Positions 7,444 through 15,392 of a DNA stretch of 64,000 nt are shown here, in pieces. Numbering within the stretch: the stretch's first letter is position 1; each line of letters begins with the position of its first letter. The stretch is taken from assembly GCF_039973015.1 (NCBI RefSeq), contig NZ_JBDWLT010000008.1, positions 310,001 through 374,000 on the forward strand, written 5' to 3'. Made by a program: the position numbers and the translations under genes. The notes under the pieces were generated by a model that worked only from the letters and a program-made list of their open reading frames with translations, had not been told where the DNA came from and did no database searches. The DNA comes from Parvibaculum sp039973015. GTDB lineage: Bacteria > Pseudomonadota > Alphaproteobacteria > Parvibaculales > Parvibaculaceae.

Positions 7444-8142
7444 CTAGCCGTCCGCGAGCTCTTTCAACGCGGCAAAGTCGCAGATACGGATGCCGCCATT
7501 GCTATTCTCGATGAGGCCTTCGCGCTGCCAGTCGGCGAGGAGCTCGTTCATGTATTGCCGGGAAACGCCGACAAGCGAGGCGATATCGCTCTGGGAAAGG
7601 CGAATGTCGAGGAGAAGACCCTCCGCATCCTGTCTGCCGTGGACATGGGCAAGACGGACAAAGGCACTTGCCGCGCGCGCGCGCGCGCTGAGCCGCCGGG
7701 CGATGGTCGCGTTGAAATTCGAGCGGATGCTGTAGCAGAGAAGAAGAGCGAAGTCGTGCATGTAGCGGGGTTCGCGCGCCACGATCCGGCGATACCCCGA
7801 TACCGGAAGCAGGAAGAGCTTGCATTCGCTCAAGGCCGAGAACTCCATCGGACGGGGCCCATCGTCGAAAAGCACCGCCTGCCCAATCCATGCGCCTGGG
7901 CCTATTGTCCAGAGCGTCATCTTTTCCATATCGCGGAAATAGTAGAAGGCGCGCAGATCGCCTTCGAGCAGCGCATATACGCCCGCGTGATCGAGGTCTC
8001 CCTGCCTGTAGACGGCTGCGCCGGCAGGAACGGTGACGATATGCCCGTGATGGATAATGGCCTGCTGCAACTCCTCCGGCCGCTCGCCCAGCCAGCCTTT
8101 GGACAGAAGCTCCAAAGCCTTCGGTTTCGTCCAGTTCGTCAT
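7444..8142 (-). CDS. Crp/Fnr-family transcriptional regulator
   Basis: 232 residues. Residues about 25-145 form the cyclic-nucleotide-binding-like beta-roll (VPAGAAVYRQGDLDHAGVYALLEGDLRAFYY ... WIGQAVLFDDGPRPMEFSALSECKLFLLP); residues about 160-232 are the HTH (RLSQSDIASLVGVSRQYMNELLADWQREGLI). There is no FNR-type N-terminal cysteine cluster, so it is not an oxygen sensor of that type. It lies 44 bases downstream of the ThDP enzyme gene on the same strand and may regulate that cluster. A 17-base alternating CG tract (7672-7688) codes for part of the linker helix. Confidence 0.88.
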   Translation of the reverse strand: MTNWTKPKALELLSKGWLGERPEELQQAIIHHGHIVTVPAGAAVYRQGDLDHAGVYALLEGDLRAFYYFRDMEKMTLWTIGPGAWIGQAVLFDDGPRPMEFSALSECKLFLLPVSGYRRIVAREPRYMHDFALLLCYSIRSNFNATIARRLSARARAASAFVRLAHVHGRQDAEGLLLDIRLSQSDIASLVGVSRQYMNELLADWQREGLIENSNGGIRICDFAALKELADG

Positions 8143-8186
8143 CGGTTGCCCCCCAACCGGGGTCCGACCTGGCGCCGAACCCTGCT

Positions 8187-9737
8187 CTAGATCATCACCT
8201 CTATCAGCCGCGGCCCCTTCTGTTTCACGGCAGAACTGAAAGCATCGGCGAAGTCCTCGACCGTTTCAACACGAACCGACTCGACGCCCATGCCCTGCCC
8301 GAGTTCGACCCAATTGAGCTCCGGGTTGTGCAGATCGAGCATGGAGAGCGCCTTGGGGCCGGGGTTCTCGGCGCCGACGCGCATCAGCTCGATGTTGAGG
8401 ATCGCATAGGAGCGGTTGGCGAAGATGACGTTCACGACATCGAGCTTCTCGCGCGCCTGCGTCCAGAGCGCCTGCAAGGTATACATCGCGCCGCCATCGC
8501 CGTGGAGGCAGACCACTTTGCGGTCCGGGCAGGCGACGGCCGCGCCGGTTGCCAGCGGCAGGCCCTGACCGATGGCGCCGCCGGTGAGCGAGAGATGGTC
8601 ATGCGGCGCTGCATTCGCTGTCGAGATCATCGAGCCAATGCCCGAGGTCGCGGCCTCGTCGGAGATGATGGCGTTATCGGGGAGGAAGTGGCCGACAATC
8701 TGACCGGCGGTGAACTGGTCGAGTGCGGCGCCCGCCTTTGGCAGATCCGGCTTTTGAAGCGGCGCGACATTGGCCGGCTCCTTCGGCGCGGCGATCGCCT
8801 GTGCCACCGCTTCAAGCGCGGCGACACCATCCTCATGGGCATGAGCGAGATAGAGGATGCCGGTCCCCTCCGGCGTGCACCAGCTCGGCTTGCCTGGATA
8901 GGCGAAGAAGGAAACGGGCGGCTTCGCGCCGACAAGGATCAGCTGTTCGACATCGGCGAGCGAGGTCACGATGTCTTCCGCAAAATAGGGAATGCGCTCG
9001 ATGGCGACGCGGCCCGCACCACGCTGGAGACGCGGCGCGAAGGTGTCGCACATGATGCGCGCGCCGGAGGCCGCCGCGATGCGGCCGGCAAGGGCAAGCC
9101 CCTCTTCCTTCAGCGCCTGCCCACGCACGAGGATCGCGGTCTTCCGGCCGTTCTTCAGGGCCTTTGCGGCGGCATCGACCGCCTCGCGGGAAACGGCGGC
9201 AGGACCGGGCACGGGAAGCGCGGGCGCGGCATGTTCTGCCTCGAGCCAGGCGGTGTCGGCGGGCAGGACCAGCGTTGCGATCTGGCCGGGGGCCTGCATC
9301 GCGGCCTGCACGGCGCGCGCGCCATCGGCGGCGACGGTCTTCGGGCTGTTCGACGAATGGAGCCAGCCGGAGACGGGCCGCGCAAAGCCCATGATGTCGG
9401 AGGCGAGCGGCGCATCATATTGCGCGTGATAGGTCGCGTGGTCGCCGACAATATTGACGATGGGGGTGGAAGCGCGGCGCGCATTGTGCAGGTTCGCAAG
9501 GCCGTTCGCGAGGCCCGGCCCGAGATGGAGCAGCGTCGCGGCGGGCTTCTCCGCCATGCGGCCATAGCCATCCGCCATCCCCGTCACCGCGCCTTCAAAC
9601 AATCCCAGGATCGCGCGCATGCCCTCGACCTTGTCGAGCGCGGCAACGAAATGCATCTCCGAGGTGCCAGGGTTCGAGAAGCAGACCTCAACGCCCGCGT
9701 TCACAAGCGTCCGCACAAGGCTTTCCGCACCGTTCAT
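8187..9737 (-). CDS. Thiamine diphosphate-dependent enzyme (acetolactate synthase large-subunit / benzoylformate decarboxylase-like)
   Basis: 516 residues with the three domains of ThDP enzymes. N-terminal CFSNPGTSEMHFVAALD and LFEGAVTGMADGYGRM contain the ThDP-activating Glu; the middle domain follows; the C-terminal cofactor motif is GDGGAMYTLQALW...VIFANRSY. It resembles the short acetolactate-synthase-like group with benzoylformate or oxalyl-type decarboxylases rather than biosynthetic IlvB, and no small subunit is nearby. Its neighbours (LysE exporter, acyl-CoA ligase, AcuI-like reductase) are on the same strand with gaps of 32-44 bases. Substrate unknown. Confidence 0.82.
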   Translation of the reverse strand: MNGAESLVRTLVNAGVEVCFSNPGTSEMHFVAALDKVEGMRAILGLFEGAVTGMADGYGRMAEKPAATLLHLGPGLANGLANLHNARRASTPIVNIVGDHATYHAQYDAPLASDIMGFARPVSGWLHSSNSPKTVAADGARAVQAAMQAPGQIATLVLPADTAWLEAEHAAPALPVPGPAAVSREAVDAAAKALKNGRKTAILVRGQALKEEGLALAGRIAAASGARIMCDTFAPRLQRGAGRVAIERIPYFAEDIVTSLADVEQLILVGAKPPVSFFAYPGKPSWCTPEGTGILYLAHAHEDGVAALEAVAQAIAAPKEPANVAPLQKPDLPKAGAALDQFTAGQIVGHFLPDNAIISDEAATSGIGSMISTANAAPHDHLSLTGGAIGQGLPLATGAAVACPDRKVVCLHGDGGAMYTLQALWTQAREKLDVVNVIFANRSYAILNIELMRVGAENPGPKALSMLDLHNPELNWVELGQGMGVESVRVETVEDFADAFSSAVKQKGPRLIEVMI

Positions 9738-9777
9738 GATTGGTCTCCCCGAGGATTTCTTTTTTCAGATTTCAAGA

Positions 9778-10419
9778 CTAAAGCAAAAACGTACAGGCGA
9801 CACGCACGAGAACAACGACGCCGAAAATAATGATGAGACCGCCCGAGACACGGTTCACGACGGCGAGCAGGCGGTCGTTCATCTTCTGCCGGAAGAGGCT
9901 GACGAAACCGGACAGGCCCGCCCACCAGAGCGCCGAGCCCGCCATGACGGCAAGGACGACCGTTGCAGCGTGTTCGTAATCCTCGCCCGCATCCGCAAGC
10001 CCCGCGACACCGCCGAAGATCGCGATGAAGCCGAGCATGGTTGCCGGGTTCGTGATGGTGAGGAAGAAGGTGGTGGCAAAGACAGCCGCCATTGCACCGG
10101 AAAGATTTTCTTCCGTCGTCTCGTCGAAATGCGGATGGGACATCAGCGTGCGAATGCCGAGCGCGAGGAGAAAAAGCCCCCCCACGATTTGCAGCGCGGT
10201 TTCGAAACGGATCACGATTTCGATGGCGGCAGTGAGGCCGAAGGCGGCGATGGCGGCAAAGATCGCATCGCCCGTGGCCGCGCCCGCGCCGGACAGGAAG
10301 CCGTTCAACTGGCCGTAGCGCAGCGTGCGGCGAATGACGATCAGATTGACAGGGCCGATGGGTGCCGCGACCGCAAGACCGATCGCCACACCGTTCGCCA
10401 CCAGACCGAGATCAATCAT
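9778..10419 (-). CDS. LysE/RhtB-family translocator
   Basis: 213 residues, mostly hydrophobic, with about six membrane segments. The N-terminus VANGVAIGLAVAAPIGPVNLIVIRRTLRYGQLNGFLSGAGAATGDAIFA carries the family PIGPxN and GxGAATGD signature. These proteins export amino acids or small metabolites using the proton-motive force. It lies between an acyl-CoA ligase and a ThDP enzyme on the same strand. The exported compound is unknown. Confidence 0.87.
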   Translation of the reverse strand: MIDLGLVANGVAIGLAVAAPIGPVNLIVIRRTLRYGQLNGFLSGAGAATGDAIFAAIAAFGLTAAIEIVIRFETALQIVGGLFLLALGIRTLMSHPHFDETTEENLSGAMAAVFATTFFLTITNPATMLGFIAIFGGVAGLADAGEDYEHAATVVLAVMAGSALWWAGLSGFVSLFRQKMNDRLLAVVNRVSGGLIIIFGVVVLVRVACTFLL

Positions 10420-10451
10420 GCCGGTATTCGACTTTTCTGCTGAACCACCAC

Positions 10452-12317
10452 TCAGGCAACCACGACATCATTGCCGGGCGGCTCCGCATAGAGCTTCTCG
10501 ACAAGGGCCGCGCGGCGGCCGAGCGCAACCGACTGGTTGATATAGCCCTTGTCGGTCAGTTCGCCCGCATCGACGCTTGGCGGCTCCGTCATCAGCAGCG
10601 CGCGCACGACGCGCGTGCTCGATCCCGGATTGCCCTTGTTATGCGCACGCAAGCCCTCGGCCAGACGCTCCAGCACGGCGGGATGACGCACGAGGTCTTC
10701 CACGGCGAGCGAAGGATCGCCCGCAATGTTGCGGCAGGCGGGAATGTTCGGGAAGCCGAGAATGCCGATCCATGACCGATCCAGCCCGGCAACGAGCGCA
10801 TCGGACAAGACACCGTTCGAGCCCGCAACGATATCGACGCGGAGCTTGCCCGCGCTCACCCATGTGCCGGTGGAAAGCTTGAAGTCTTCGGCGACACGGC
10901 CATCGAAGACGAGACCTTCCTCGGGGCGCTCTTCATCGAGGAAACGCGCGCCGTCGCCGAGGCGGTAGAAACCCTCCTCGTCATAGGCTTCCGCCGTCTT
11001 TTCCGGGTTCTTGTGGTAACCGGGCGTGATGCAATCGCCGCGAACGCGCACTTCCATCTTCTGACCGACAGGCGCGAGCTTCAACTCGACGCCGGGAAGC
11101 GGCAGGCCGAGGAGACCCATGCGCTCGGTGGGCCAATGGACATTGCAGATGGTGGGCGCGGTTTCGGTGGCGCCATAGCCCGACGAAAAGACGATGCGCT
11201 CGCCCGCCGCGCGGACAGCGACCTTCTGGATACGGTCGTAAAGATCCTGGCTCAGCGCCGCGCCGCCATAGGCAAGCGTGCGAAGACGCGAGAAGAAGTT
11301 TTTCGCCAGCGCCTCGTCGCCTTCGAGTTCGTCCGCCAGCATGGTATAGGCGGCGGGCACATTCGAATAGGCGGTGGGCGCGATTTCGCGGAGGTTCTGC
11401 ACGGTTTCGGCAAAGCCGCCCGGAACGGGACGGCCACCGTCGATGTAGAGCGTGCCGCCGCCGACAAGCAGGTTGTTCAGGATGGCGTTGCCGCCGAAGC
11501 AGTGGTTCCAGGGAAGCCAGTTGAGAAGCACGGAAGGCTCCTCGTTTTCTTCTTCCACGGTCACGCTTTTCGGCATGACTGAGTTCACGCACATCATGCG
11601 CTGCGTGGTGATGACGGCTTTCGGCATGCCGGTTGAACCGGAGGTGAAGAGATATTTCGCCACCATGTCGAAGTTGAGCCTGGCGTAACTCTCCTCGACA
11701 TCGTTGCCGGGCGTGGTTTCGGTGAGCGAGGCGAAGGGCGTGCCGAGCGAGCCATCGACGGTGACGAGTTCGACGCCATCCAGATCGAGGGCCTTCAGCG
11801 CACGCTCGAAGGGCGCGCCCTCCTGCATGAAGATCAGCTTCGGCTCGACGAGGTCGAAGACGTAGCGGAGCTTTTCAAAGTCGGAGCTCATGGTGGAATA
11901 GGACGGAGACACCGGCGCGGCGGGAACGCCCGCGAGGATCGCGCCATAGGTCATGAGCGCATGTTCGATGGAATTGCCGGAAAGGATCATCACCGGCTTC
12001 GACTGATCGAGGCCGCGATCGAGCAGCGCCTGCGCGATGGCATTTACCTTCGCGCTGGTTTCGGCATAGGTGAGGAGATCCCAGTCGCCGAAACCTTCCT
12101 TGACGGATTTGCGCTTGCCGAGCCAGACGCGGTCCGGCGCTTCCGCCGCCCATTTGCGGATCGGCTCGATGAGGTTCGAGGGTACGGCGCGCAGCGGATG
12201 CGGATTGCGCAGGACGATGGAACCATCCGCGCGGCGCTCGACCTCTAGCTTGCGTTCCACATAGCGCGGATCGCGATAAGGAGGCACATTCAGGTCCACG
12301 TTCGTCACCCCCGTCAC
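10452..12317 (-). CDS. fcs: Feruloyl-CoA synthetase-like acyl-CoA ligase
   Basis: 621 residues of the ANL adenylate-forming superfamily. The phosphate loop YLFTSGSTGMPKAV, the A5 motif SSGYGATETAPTI, and A7/A8 (FYRLGDGARF ... FDGRVAEDFKLSTGTWVSAGKL) are visible; the FKLSTGTWVSAGKL stretch is typical of feruloyl-CoA synthases. The reaction is ATP-dependent activation of an aromatic or related acid with CoA. The start is GTG at 12317, overlapping the acuI TGA by 4 bases, so the two are translationally coupled. The hydratase/lyase partner usual for ferulate catabolism is absent here, so the substrate may differ. Confidence 0.82.
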   Translation of the reverse strand: MTGVTNVDLNVPPYRDPRYVERKLEVERRADGSIVLRNPHPLRAVPSNLIEPIRKWAAEAPDRVWLGKRKSVKEGFGDWDLLTYAETSAKVNAIAQALLDRGLDQSKPVMILSGNSIEHALMTYGAILAGVPAAPVSPSYSTMSSDFEKLRYVFDLVEPKLIFMQEGAPFERALKALDLDGVELVTVDGSLGTPFASLTETTPGNDVEESYARLNFDMVAKYLFTSGSTGMPKAVITTQRMMCVNSVMPKSVTVEEENEEPSVLLNWLPWNHCFGGNAILNNLLVGGGTLYIDGGRPVPGGFAETVQNLREIAPTAYSNVPAAYTMLADELEGDEALAKNFFSRLRTLAYGGAALSQDLYDRIQKVAVRAAGERIVFSSGYGATETAPTICNVHWPTERMGLLGLPLPGVELKLAPVGQKMEVRVRGDCITPGYHKNPEKTAEAYDEEGFYRLGDGARFLDEERPEEGLVFDGRVAEDFKLSTGTWVSAGKLRVDIVAGSNGVLSDALVAGLDRSWIGILGFPNIPACRNIAGDPSLAVEDLVRHPAVLERLAEGLRAHNKGNPGSSTRVVRALLMTEPPSVDAGELTDKGYINQSVALGRRAALVEKLYAEPPGNDVVVA

Positions 12318-13303
12318 GCGTTCACATCGACGATGGCGCGGCCGCGCACCTTGCCTTGCAGAATTTCGCCTGCAAGCTTTGGCACATCGTCGAGCTTCGC
12401 GCGGAAGCTCATCGCTTCGAGCTTCTTCATGTCGAGATCAGTGGCGAGACGAGCCCATGCTTCCTCGCGCTTTTCCTTCGGCGCCATGACGCTATCGATG
12501 CCCGCGAGCGTGATGCCGCGCAGAATGAATGGCGCGACGGAGGCCGGCAGGTCCATACCCTGCGCGAGGCCGCAAGCGGTAACCGCGCCGCCATATTTCG
12601 TCGAGGCGAGGACGTTGGCGAGCGTGTGGCTACCGACGCAATCGACGGCGCCCGCCCAGCGTTCCTTGCCGAGCGGCTTGCCGGGTTCGGACAATTCGTT
12701 GCGGTCGATGATCTCGGCAGCACCGAGGCCTTTGAGATAATCCGCTTCGGAGGCGCGGCCTGTGGAGGCGATGACGCGATAGCCGAGCTTCGCGAGAATG
12801 GCGACAGCGACGGAGCCGACGCCGCCCGCCGCGCCCGTGACCAGCACATCGGAGCCCGGCTTCACGCCATTCTTTTCAAGGCCGAGGACGGAGAGCATCG
12901 AGGTATAGCCCGCCGTGCCGATGGCCATTGCCTGTTCATTGGAAATCGCATCCGGCAGCTTCACCAGCCAGTCGCCCTTCACGCGCGCCTTCTGCGCATA
13001 GCCGCCATTATGGCCCTCGCCGACACCCCAGCCATTCAGCACAACGCGGTCACCCGGCTTGAAATTTGGATTATCGGATTTCTCGACCTTGCCCGAAAAG
13101 TCGATGCCCGGAATGAGCGGCCAGTTGCGGATGATCGGCGCAGCGCCGGTAATCGCGAGGCCGTCCTTGTAGTTCACCGTCGAATAATCGACGGCGACGG
13201 TAACATCGCCCTCCATGAGATCGGCTTCGGTGAGGTCTGCGAATTCGACCTGCGGGGCCTTGTCGCCCTTCGATACGCGGATGGCGCGGAATGTCCCTGT
13301 CAT
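12314..13303 (-). CDS. acuI: Acryloyl-CoA reductase AcuI-like MDR-family oxidoreductase
   Basis: 329 residues counted from the ATG at 13303 (MTGTFRAIRVSKGD); an upstream in-frame start at 13393 would add an unlikely leader. Medium-chain reductase without the structural zinc lobe: N-terminal VAVDYSTVNYKDGLAITGAAPIIRNWPLIPGIDFSGKV, Rossmann motif VTGAAGGVGSVAVAILAKLGY. Family members reduce acryloyl-CoA or quinones with NADPH. First gene of a probable five-gene minus-strand run with the acyl-CoA ligase, exporter, ThDP enzyme and Crp regulator. Confidence 0.82.
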   Translation of the reverse strand: MTGTFRAIRVSKGDKAPQVEFADLTEADLMEGDVTVAVDYSTVNYKDGLAITGAAPIIRNWPLIPGIDFSGKVEKSDNPNFKPGDRVVLNGWGVGEGHNGGYAQKARVKGDWLVKLPDAISNEQAMAIGTAGYTSMLSVLGLEKNGVKPGSDVLVTGAAGGVGSVAVAILAKLGYRVIASTGRASEADYLKGLGAAEIIDRNELSEPGKPLGKERWAGAVDCVGSHTLANVLASTKYGGAVTACGLAQGMDLPASVAPFILRGITLAGIDSVMAPKEKREEAWARLATDLDMKKLEAMSFRAKLDDVPKLAGEILQGKVRGRAIVDVNA

Positions 13304-13420
13304 TTCCTGTCCTGACTTCGGTTTTTGGCGCCTTGAGGCGGCTTTTTGAATGTCTGTTGGCGACAAACGAGCCCAAATCAGCCGCTGGGTCAAGCAGCGG
13401 GAGCCGCGGGCCTCGGCGCT

Positions 13421-13450
13421 CTGGCACTCACCTGGCCTGGCGAGTGCTAG
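13421..13450. promoter_or_regulatory. CIRCE-like inverted repeat with 12-base spacer
   Basis: Arms CTGGCACTC (13421-13429) and GAGTGCTAG (13442-13450) match the HrcA operator arms TTAGCACTC / GAGTGCTAA at 8 of 9 and 7-8 of 9 bases, but the spacer is 12 rather than 9. A true CIRCE element has N9, so binding by HrcA is doubtful. The dyad itself is clear. Confidence 0.4.
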
Positions 13451-13550
13451 TTCATTGATTTCATTGAACGAATCGCAGCATTCGCATGTTTGTCAATCTC
13501 GACGCGTGAAATTTTCACGACTAGGATTCACTTGTTACGAGGCTCTTTTG

Positions 13551-13580
13551 ATTTTCGGCGATTTACGGCGATTTGCGGCG
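13551..13580. repeat. Three tandem 10-bp direct repeats ATTTNCGGCG
   Basis: 13551-13560, 13561-13570 and 13571-13580 are ATTTTCGGCG, ATTTACGGCG and ATTTGCGGCG, identical except at position 5. The unit equals one helical turn, so three identical faces would be presented to a protein. It lies 36 bases upstream of the usg start, where an activator or repressor could act. Confidence 0.9.
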
Positions 13581-13616
13581 TTGCCGTCTGGATTCAAGCG
13601 ATCTGGAGGTTCAAGC

Positions 13617-13889
13617 GTGAGACAGGTTTCGGAACTGAAGAAGCTCATCGAAGGCTACCGGCTGGTGACAGCCGAAATTCTCTACCGGATGCCCGACCAT
13701 CCAAAGCTCCTGCAAAGCTATATCTGGCAGGACTACGACCTGGAGCCGAAATATCCGGCGCTGTCCAAATTTCTGGATTTCTGGGGACGCGAGCTCGACG
13801 GACCGATTTACTCGGTGCGCGTGGGCACACGCCGGGTGATCCATCCGAGCGAGTTCGTGCGGGCGGATTTTTCAGAGATGCTGCATTAG
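13617..13889 (+). CDS. usg: Usg-like family protein
   Basis: 90 residues from a GTG at 13617 with GGAGG seven bases upstream (13605-13609). The conserved body EGYRLVTAEILYRMPDHPKLLQSYIWQDYDLEPKYPALSKFLDFWGRELDGPIYSVRV is the Usg family, first noted upstream of trp genes in Caulobacter. Molecular function is unknown. An alternative, longer frame from 13350 would run through the symmetrical elements of the promoter region and is rejected. No trp genes are adjacent here. Confidence 0.88.
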   Translation: MRQVSELKKLIEGYRLVTAEILYRMPDHPKLLQSYIWQDYDLEPKYPALSKFLDFWGRELDGPIYSVRVGTRRVIHPSEFVRADFSEMLH

Positions 13890-13945
13890 AGGGGGTTGAG
13901 AGAGCCCTCCACCACGTCGCCCTGACCCCCTTCCGGCGGCTCGTT

Positions 13946-13969
13946 CACGGCGTATTTTCTTGCCGTGAT
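13946..13969. terminator. Hairpin between convergent usg and dihydroorotase genes
   Basis: Perfect 7-bp stem TCACGGC / GCCGTGA with a 10-base AT-rich loop (GTATTTTCTT). It lies between two convergent stop codons, where a bidirectional terminator is expected, but there is no U-run. Confidence 0.4.
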
Positions 13970-14049
13970 GCCAAGACGTGGATGGCCCGCCGCCTTAATT
14001 CCAAGGGAGGGTCGGGCGTGACCTATTCTTGTTTGTTTCGTCCCGGTTG

Positions 14050-15387
14050 TTAGTGACGTGGCAGGGCCTCGACGAAGGTGATGGGCTCACCCGTCGCCTG
14101 CGCCGCAAGTTCGTCTTCCCACATGGCGCGATGGCCGCGCACGACAGTGCCCACCGGCCAGCCCTTCACCTGCATGCCGTCATAAGGCGTCCAGCCGCAT
14201 TTCGAGGCGATCCACTTGTTCTCGATGGTGCGTGTTGCGCTCATATCCACAATCGTGAGGTCCGCGTCATAGCCGACCGCGATGCGGCCCTTGCGCGACA
14301 TGCCAAAAATGCGCTGCGGGCCCGCGGACGTCAGGTCCACGAAACGCTGCAGCGTGAGGCGGCCTTCGTTCACATGGTTCAGCATGACGGGAACGAGCGT
14401 CTGCACGCCGGGCATACCGGAAGGCGACTTCGGATAGGGCTGCGCCTTTTCCTCCGCCGTGTGCGGGGCATGATCGGAGCCGATGACGTCGACGATGCCC
14501 GCGGCGAGACCTGCCCAGATGCCGTCGCGATGCTCCACCCCACGAATGGGCGGGTTCATCTGCGCATAGGTGCCGAGCTTCTCGTAGCATTCGGGCGCGG
14601 CGAGCGTGAGATGTTGCGGCGTTGTTTCCACGGTTGCGATATCCTTGTTCTGCGCAAGGATTGGCATTTCGTCTGCCGTCGAGATGTGCAGCACATGGAT
14701 GCGCTTGCCCGCCTCGCGCGCGAGACGCAGGACACGCTTGGTGCAAATGACGGCGGCTTCCGCGTCGCGCCAGACAGGATGCGTCTCGACCTTGCCAAGC
14801 AGCGCCAGCTCGCGACGCTCACGCATGCGGAACTCGTCTTCCGAGTGGAAGGCAGCGCGACGGTTGATCGCGCGCAACACGCGCAGCACGTCTTCGTCCT
14901 TTTCCACGAGCAATGTGCCGGTGGACGACCCCATGAAAACCTTGATGCCGCAGCAACCGGGCGTGCGCTCGATCTCGGGCAGGATATCGACGTTCTGCGT
15001 CGTCGCTCCGCCATAAAAGGCAAAGTCGCAATACATGCGGTGACGCGCGCGATTGACCTTGTCGGTGATGGCGTCGGGGTCTGTTGTCGGCGGGGCGGTG
15101 TTCGGCATTTCGAAAACGGAGGTGACGCCGCCAAGCGCAGCGGCGCGGCCGCCCGCTTCGAGGTCTTCCTTGTGTTCGTTGCCAGGCTCGCGCATGTGGA
15201 CCTGGCTATCGGTCACACCGGGCAGGACATGCAGCCCCTTCACATCGACAATCTCGGCGGCATCGGCGCGCGAGAGATCGCCGATGGCGGCGATACGACC
15301 GTCCTTCACCGCGATATCGGTTTCGCCGATCCCGTCATGATTGACGACGGTGCCTCGGCGGAAGATGAGATCGTAGGTAACGCTCAC
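14050..15387 (-). CDS. pyrC: Dihydroorotase-family amidohydrolase
   Basis: 445 residues. Amidohydrolase features: PGVTDSQVHMREPGNEHKED near residues 56-73, the lysine region GIKVFMGSSTGTLLV whose Lys is carboxylated in the family, HISTADE, and SDHAPH with the catalytic Asp. The REPG and SDHAPH signatures favour dihydroorotase (pyrimidine synthesis, carbamoyl-aspartate to dihydroorotate) over allantoinase. The first metal-binding motif, normally HxH, reads Q-V-H here, as in a subgroup of alphaproteobacterial enzymes as far as I recall. It follows the heptosyltransferase-like gene by 5 bases in an operon. Confidence 0.82.
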   Translation of the reverse strand: MSVTYDLIFRRGTVVNHDGIGETDIAVKDGRIAAIGDLSRADAAEIVDVKGLHVLPGVTDSQVHMREPGNEHKEDLEAGGRAAALGGVTSVFEMPNTAPPTTDPDAITDKVNRARHRMYCDFAFYGGATTQNVDILPEIERTPGCCGIKVFMGSSTGTLLVEKDEDVLRVLRAINRRAAFHSEDEFRMRERRELALLGKVETHPVWRDAEAAVICTKRVLRLAREAGKRIHVLHISTADEMPILAQNKDIATVETTPQHLTLAAPECYEKLGTYAQMNPPIRGVEHRDGIWAGLAAGIVDVIGSDHAPHTAEEKAQPYPKSPSGMPGVQTLVPVMLNHVNEGRLTLQRFVDLTSAGPQRIFGMSRKGRIAVGYDADLTIVDMSATRTIENKWIASKCGWTPYDGMQVKGWPVGTVVRGHRAMWEDELAAQATGEPITFVEALPRH

Positions 15388-15392
15388 GGGGC

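Larger units (their letters stand above)
13304..13616. other. Intergenic region between acuI and usg with several symmetrical elements
   Basis: 313 bases between divergent genes. It contains a CIRCE-like pair of inverted arms (13421-13429 and 13442-13450), a perfect 15-base palindrome CGTGAAATTTTCACG (13505-13519), and three tandem 10-mers ATTTNCGGCG (13551-13580). No convincing ORF lies here; the longer open frame from 13350 runs through these elements into usg but its N-terminal part does not look like protein. Confidence 0.7.

Noticed and set aside
13421..13450. A true CIRCE (HrcA) element
   Set aside because: Arms match but the spacer is 12 where CIRCE is consistently 9, and no chaperone gene follows; kept only as a dyad.
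13350..13616. In-frame extension of usg to an upstream ATG at 13350 (179 aa)
   Set aside because: The added 89 residues run through the palindrome and tandem repeats, look compositionally unlike protein, and the GTG at 13617 has a perfect GGAGG.
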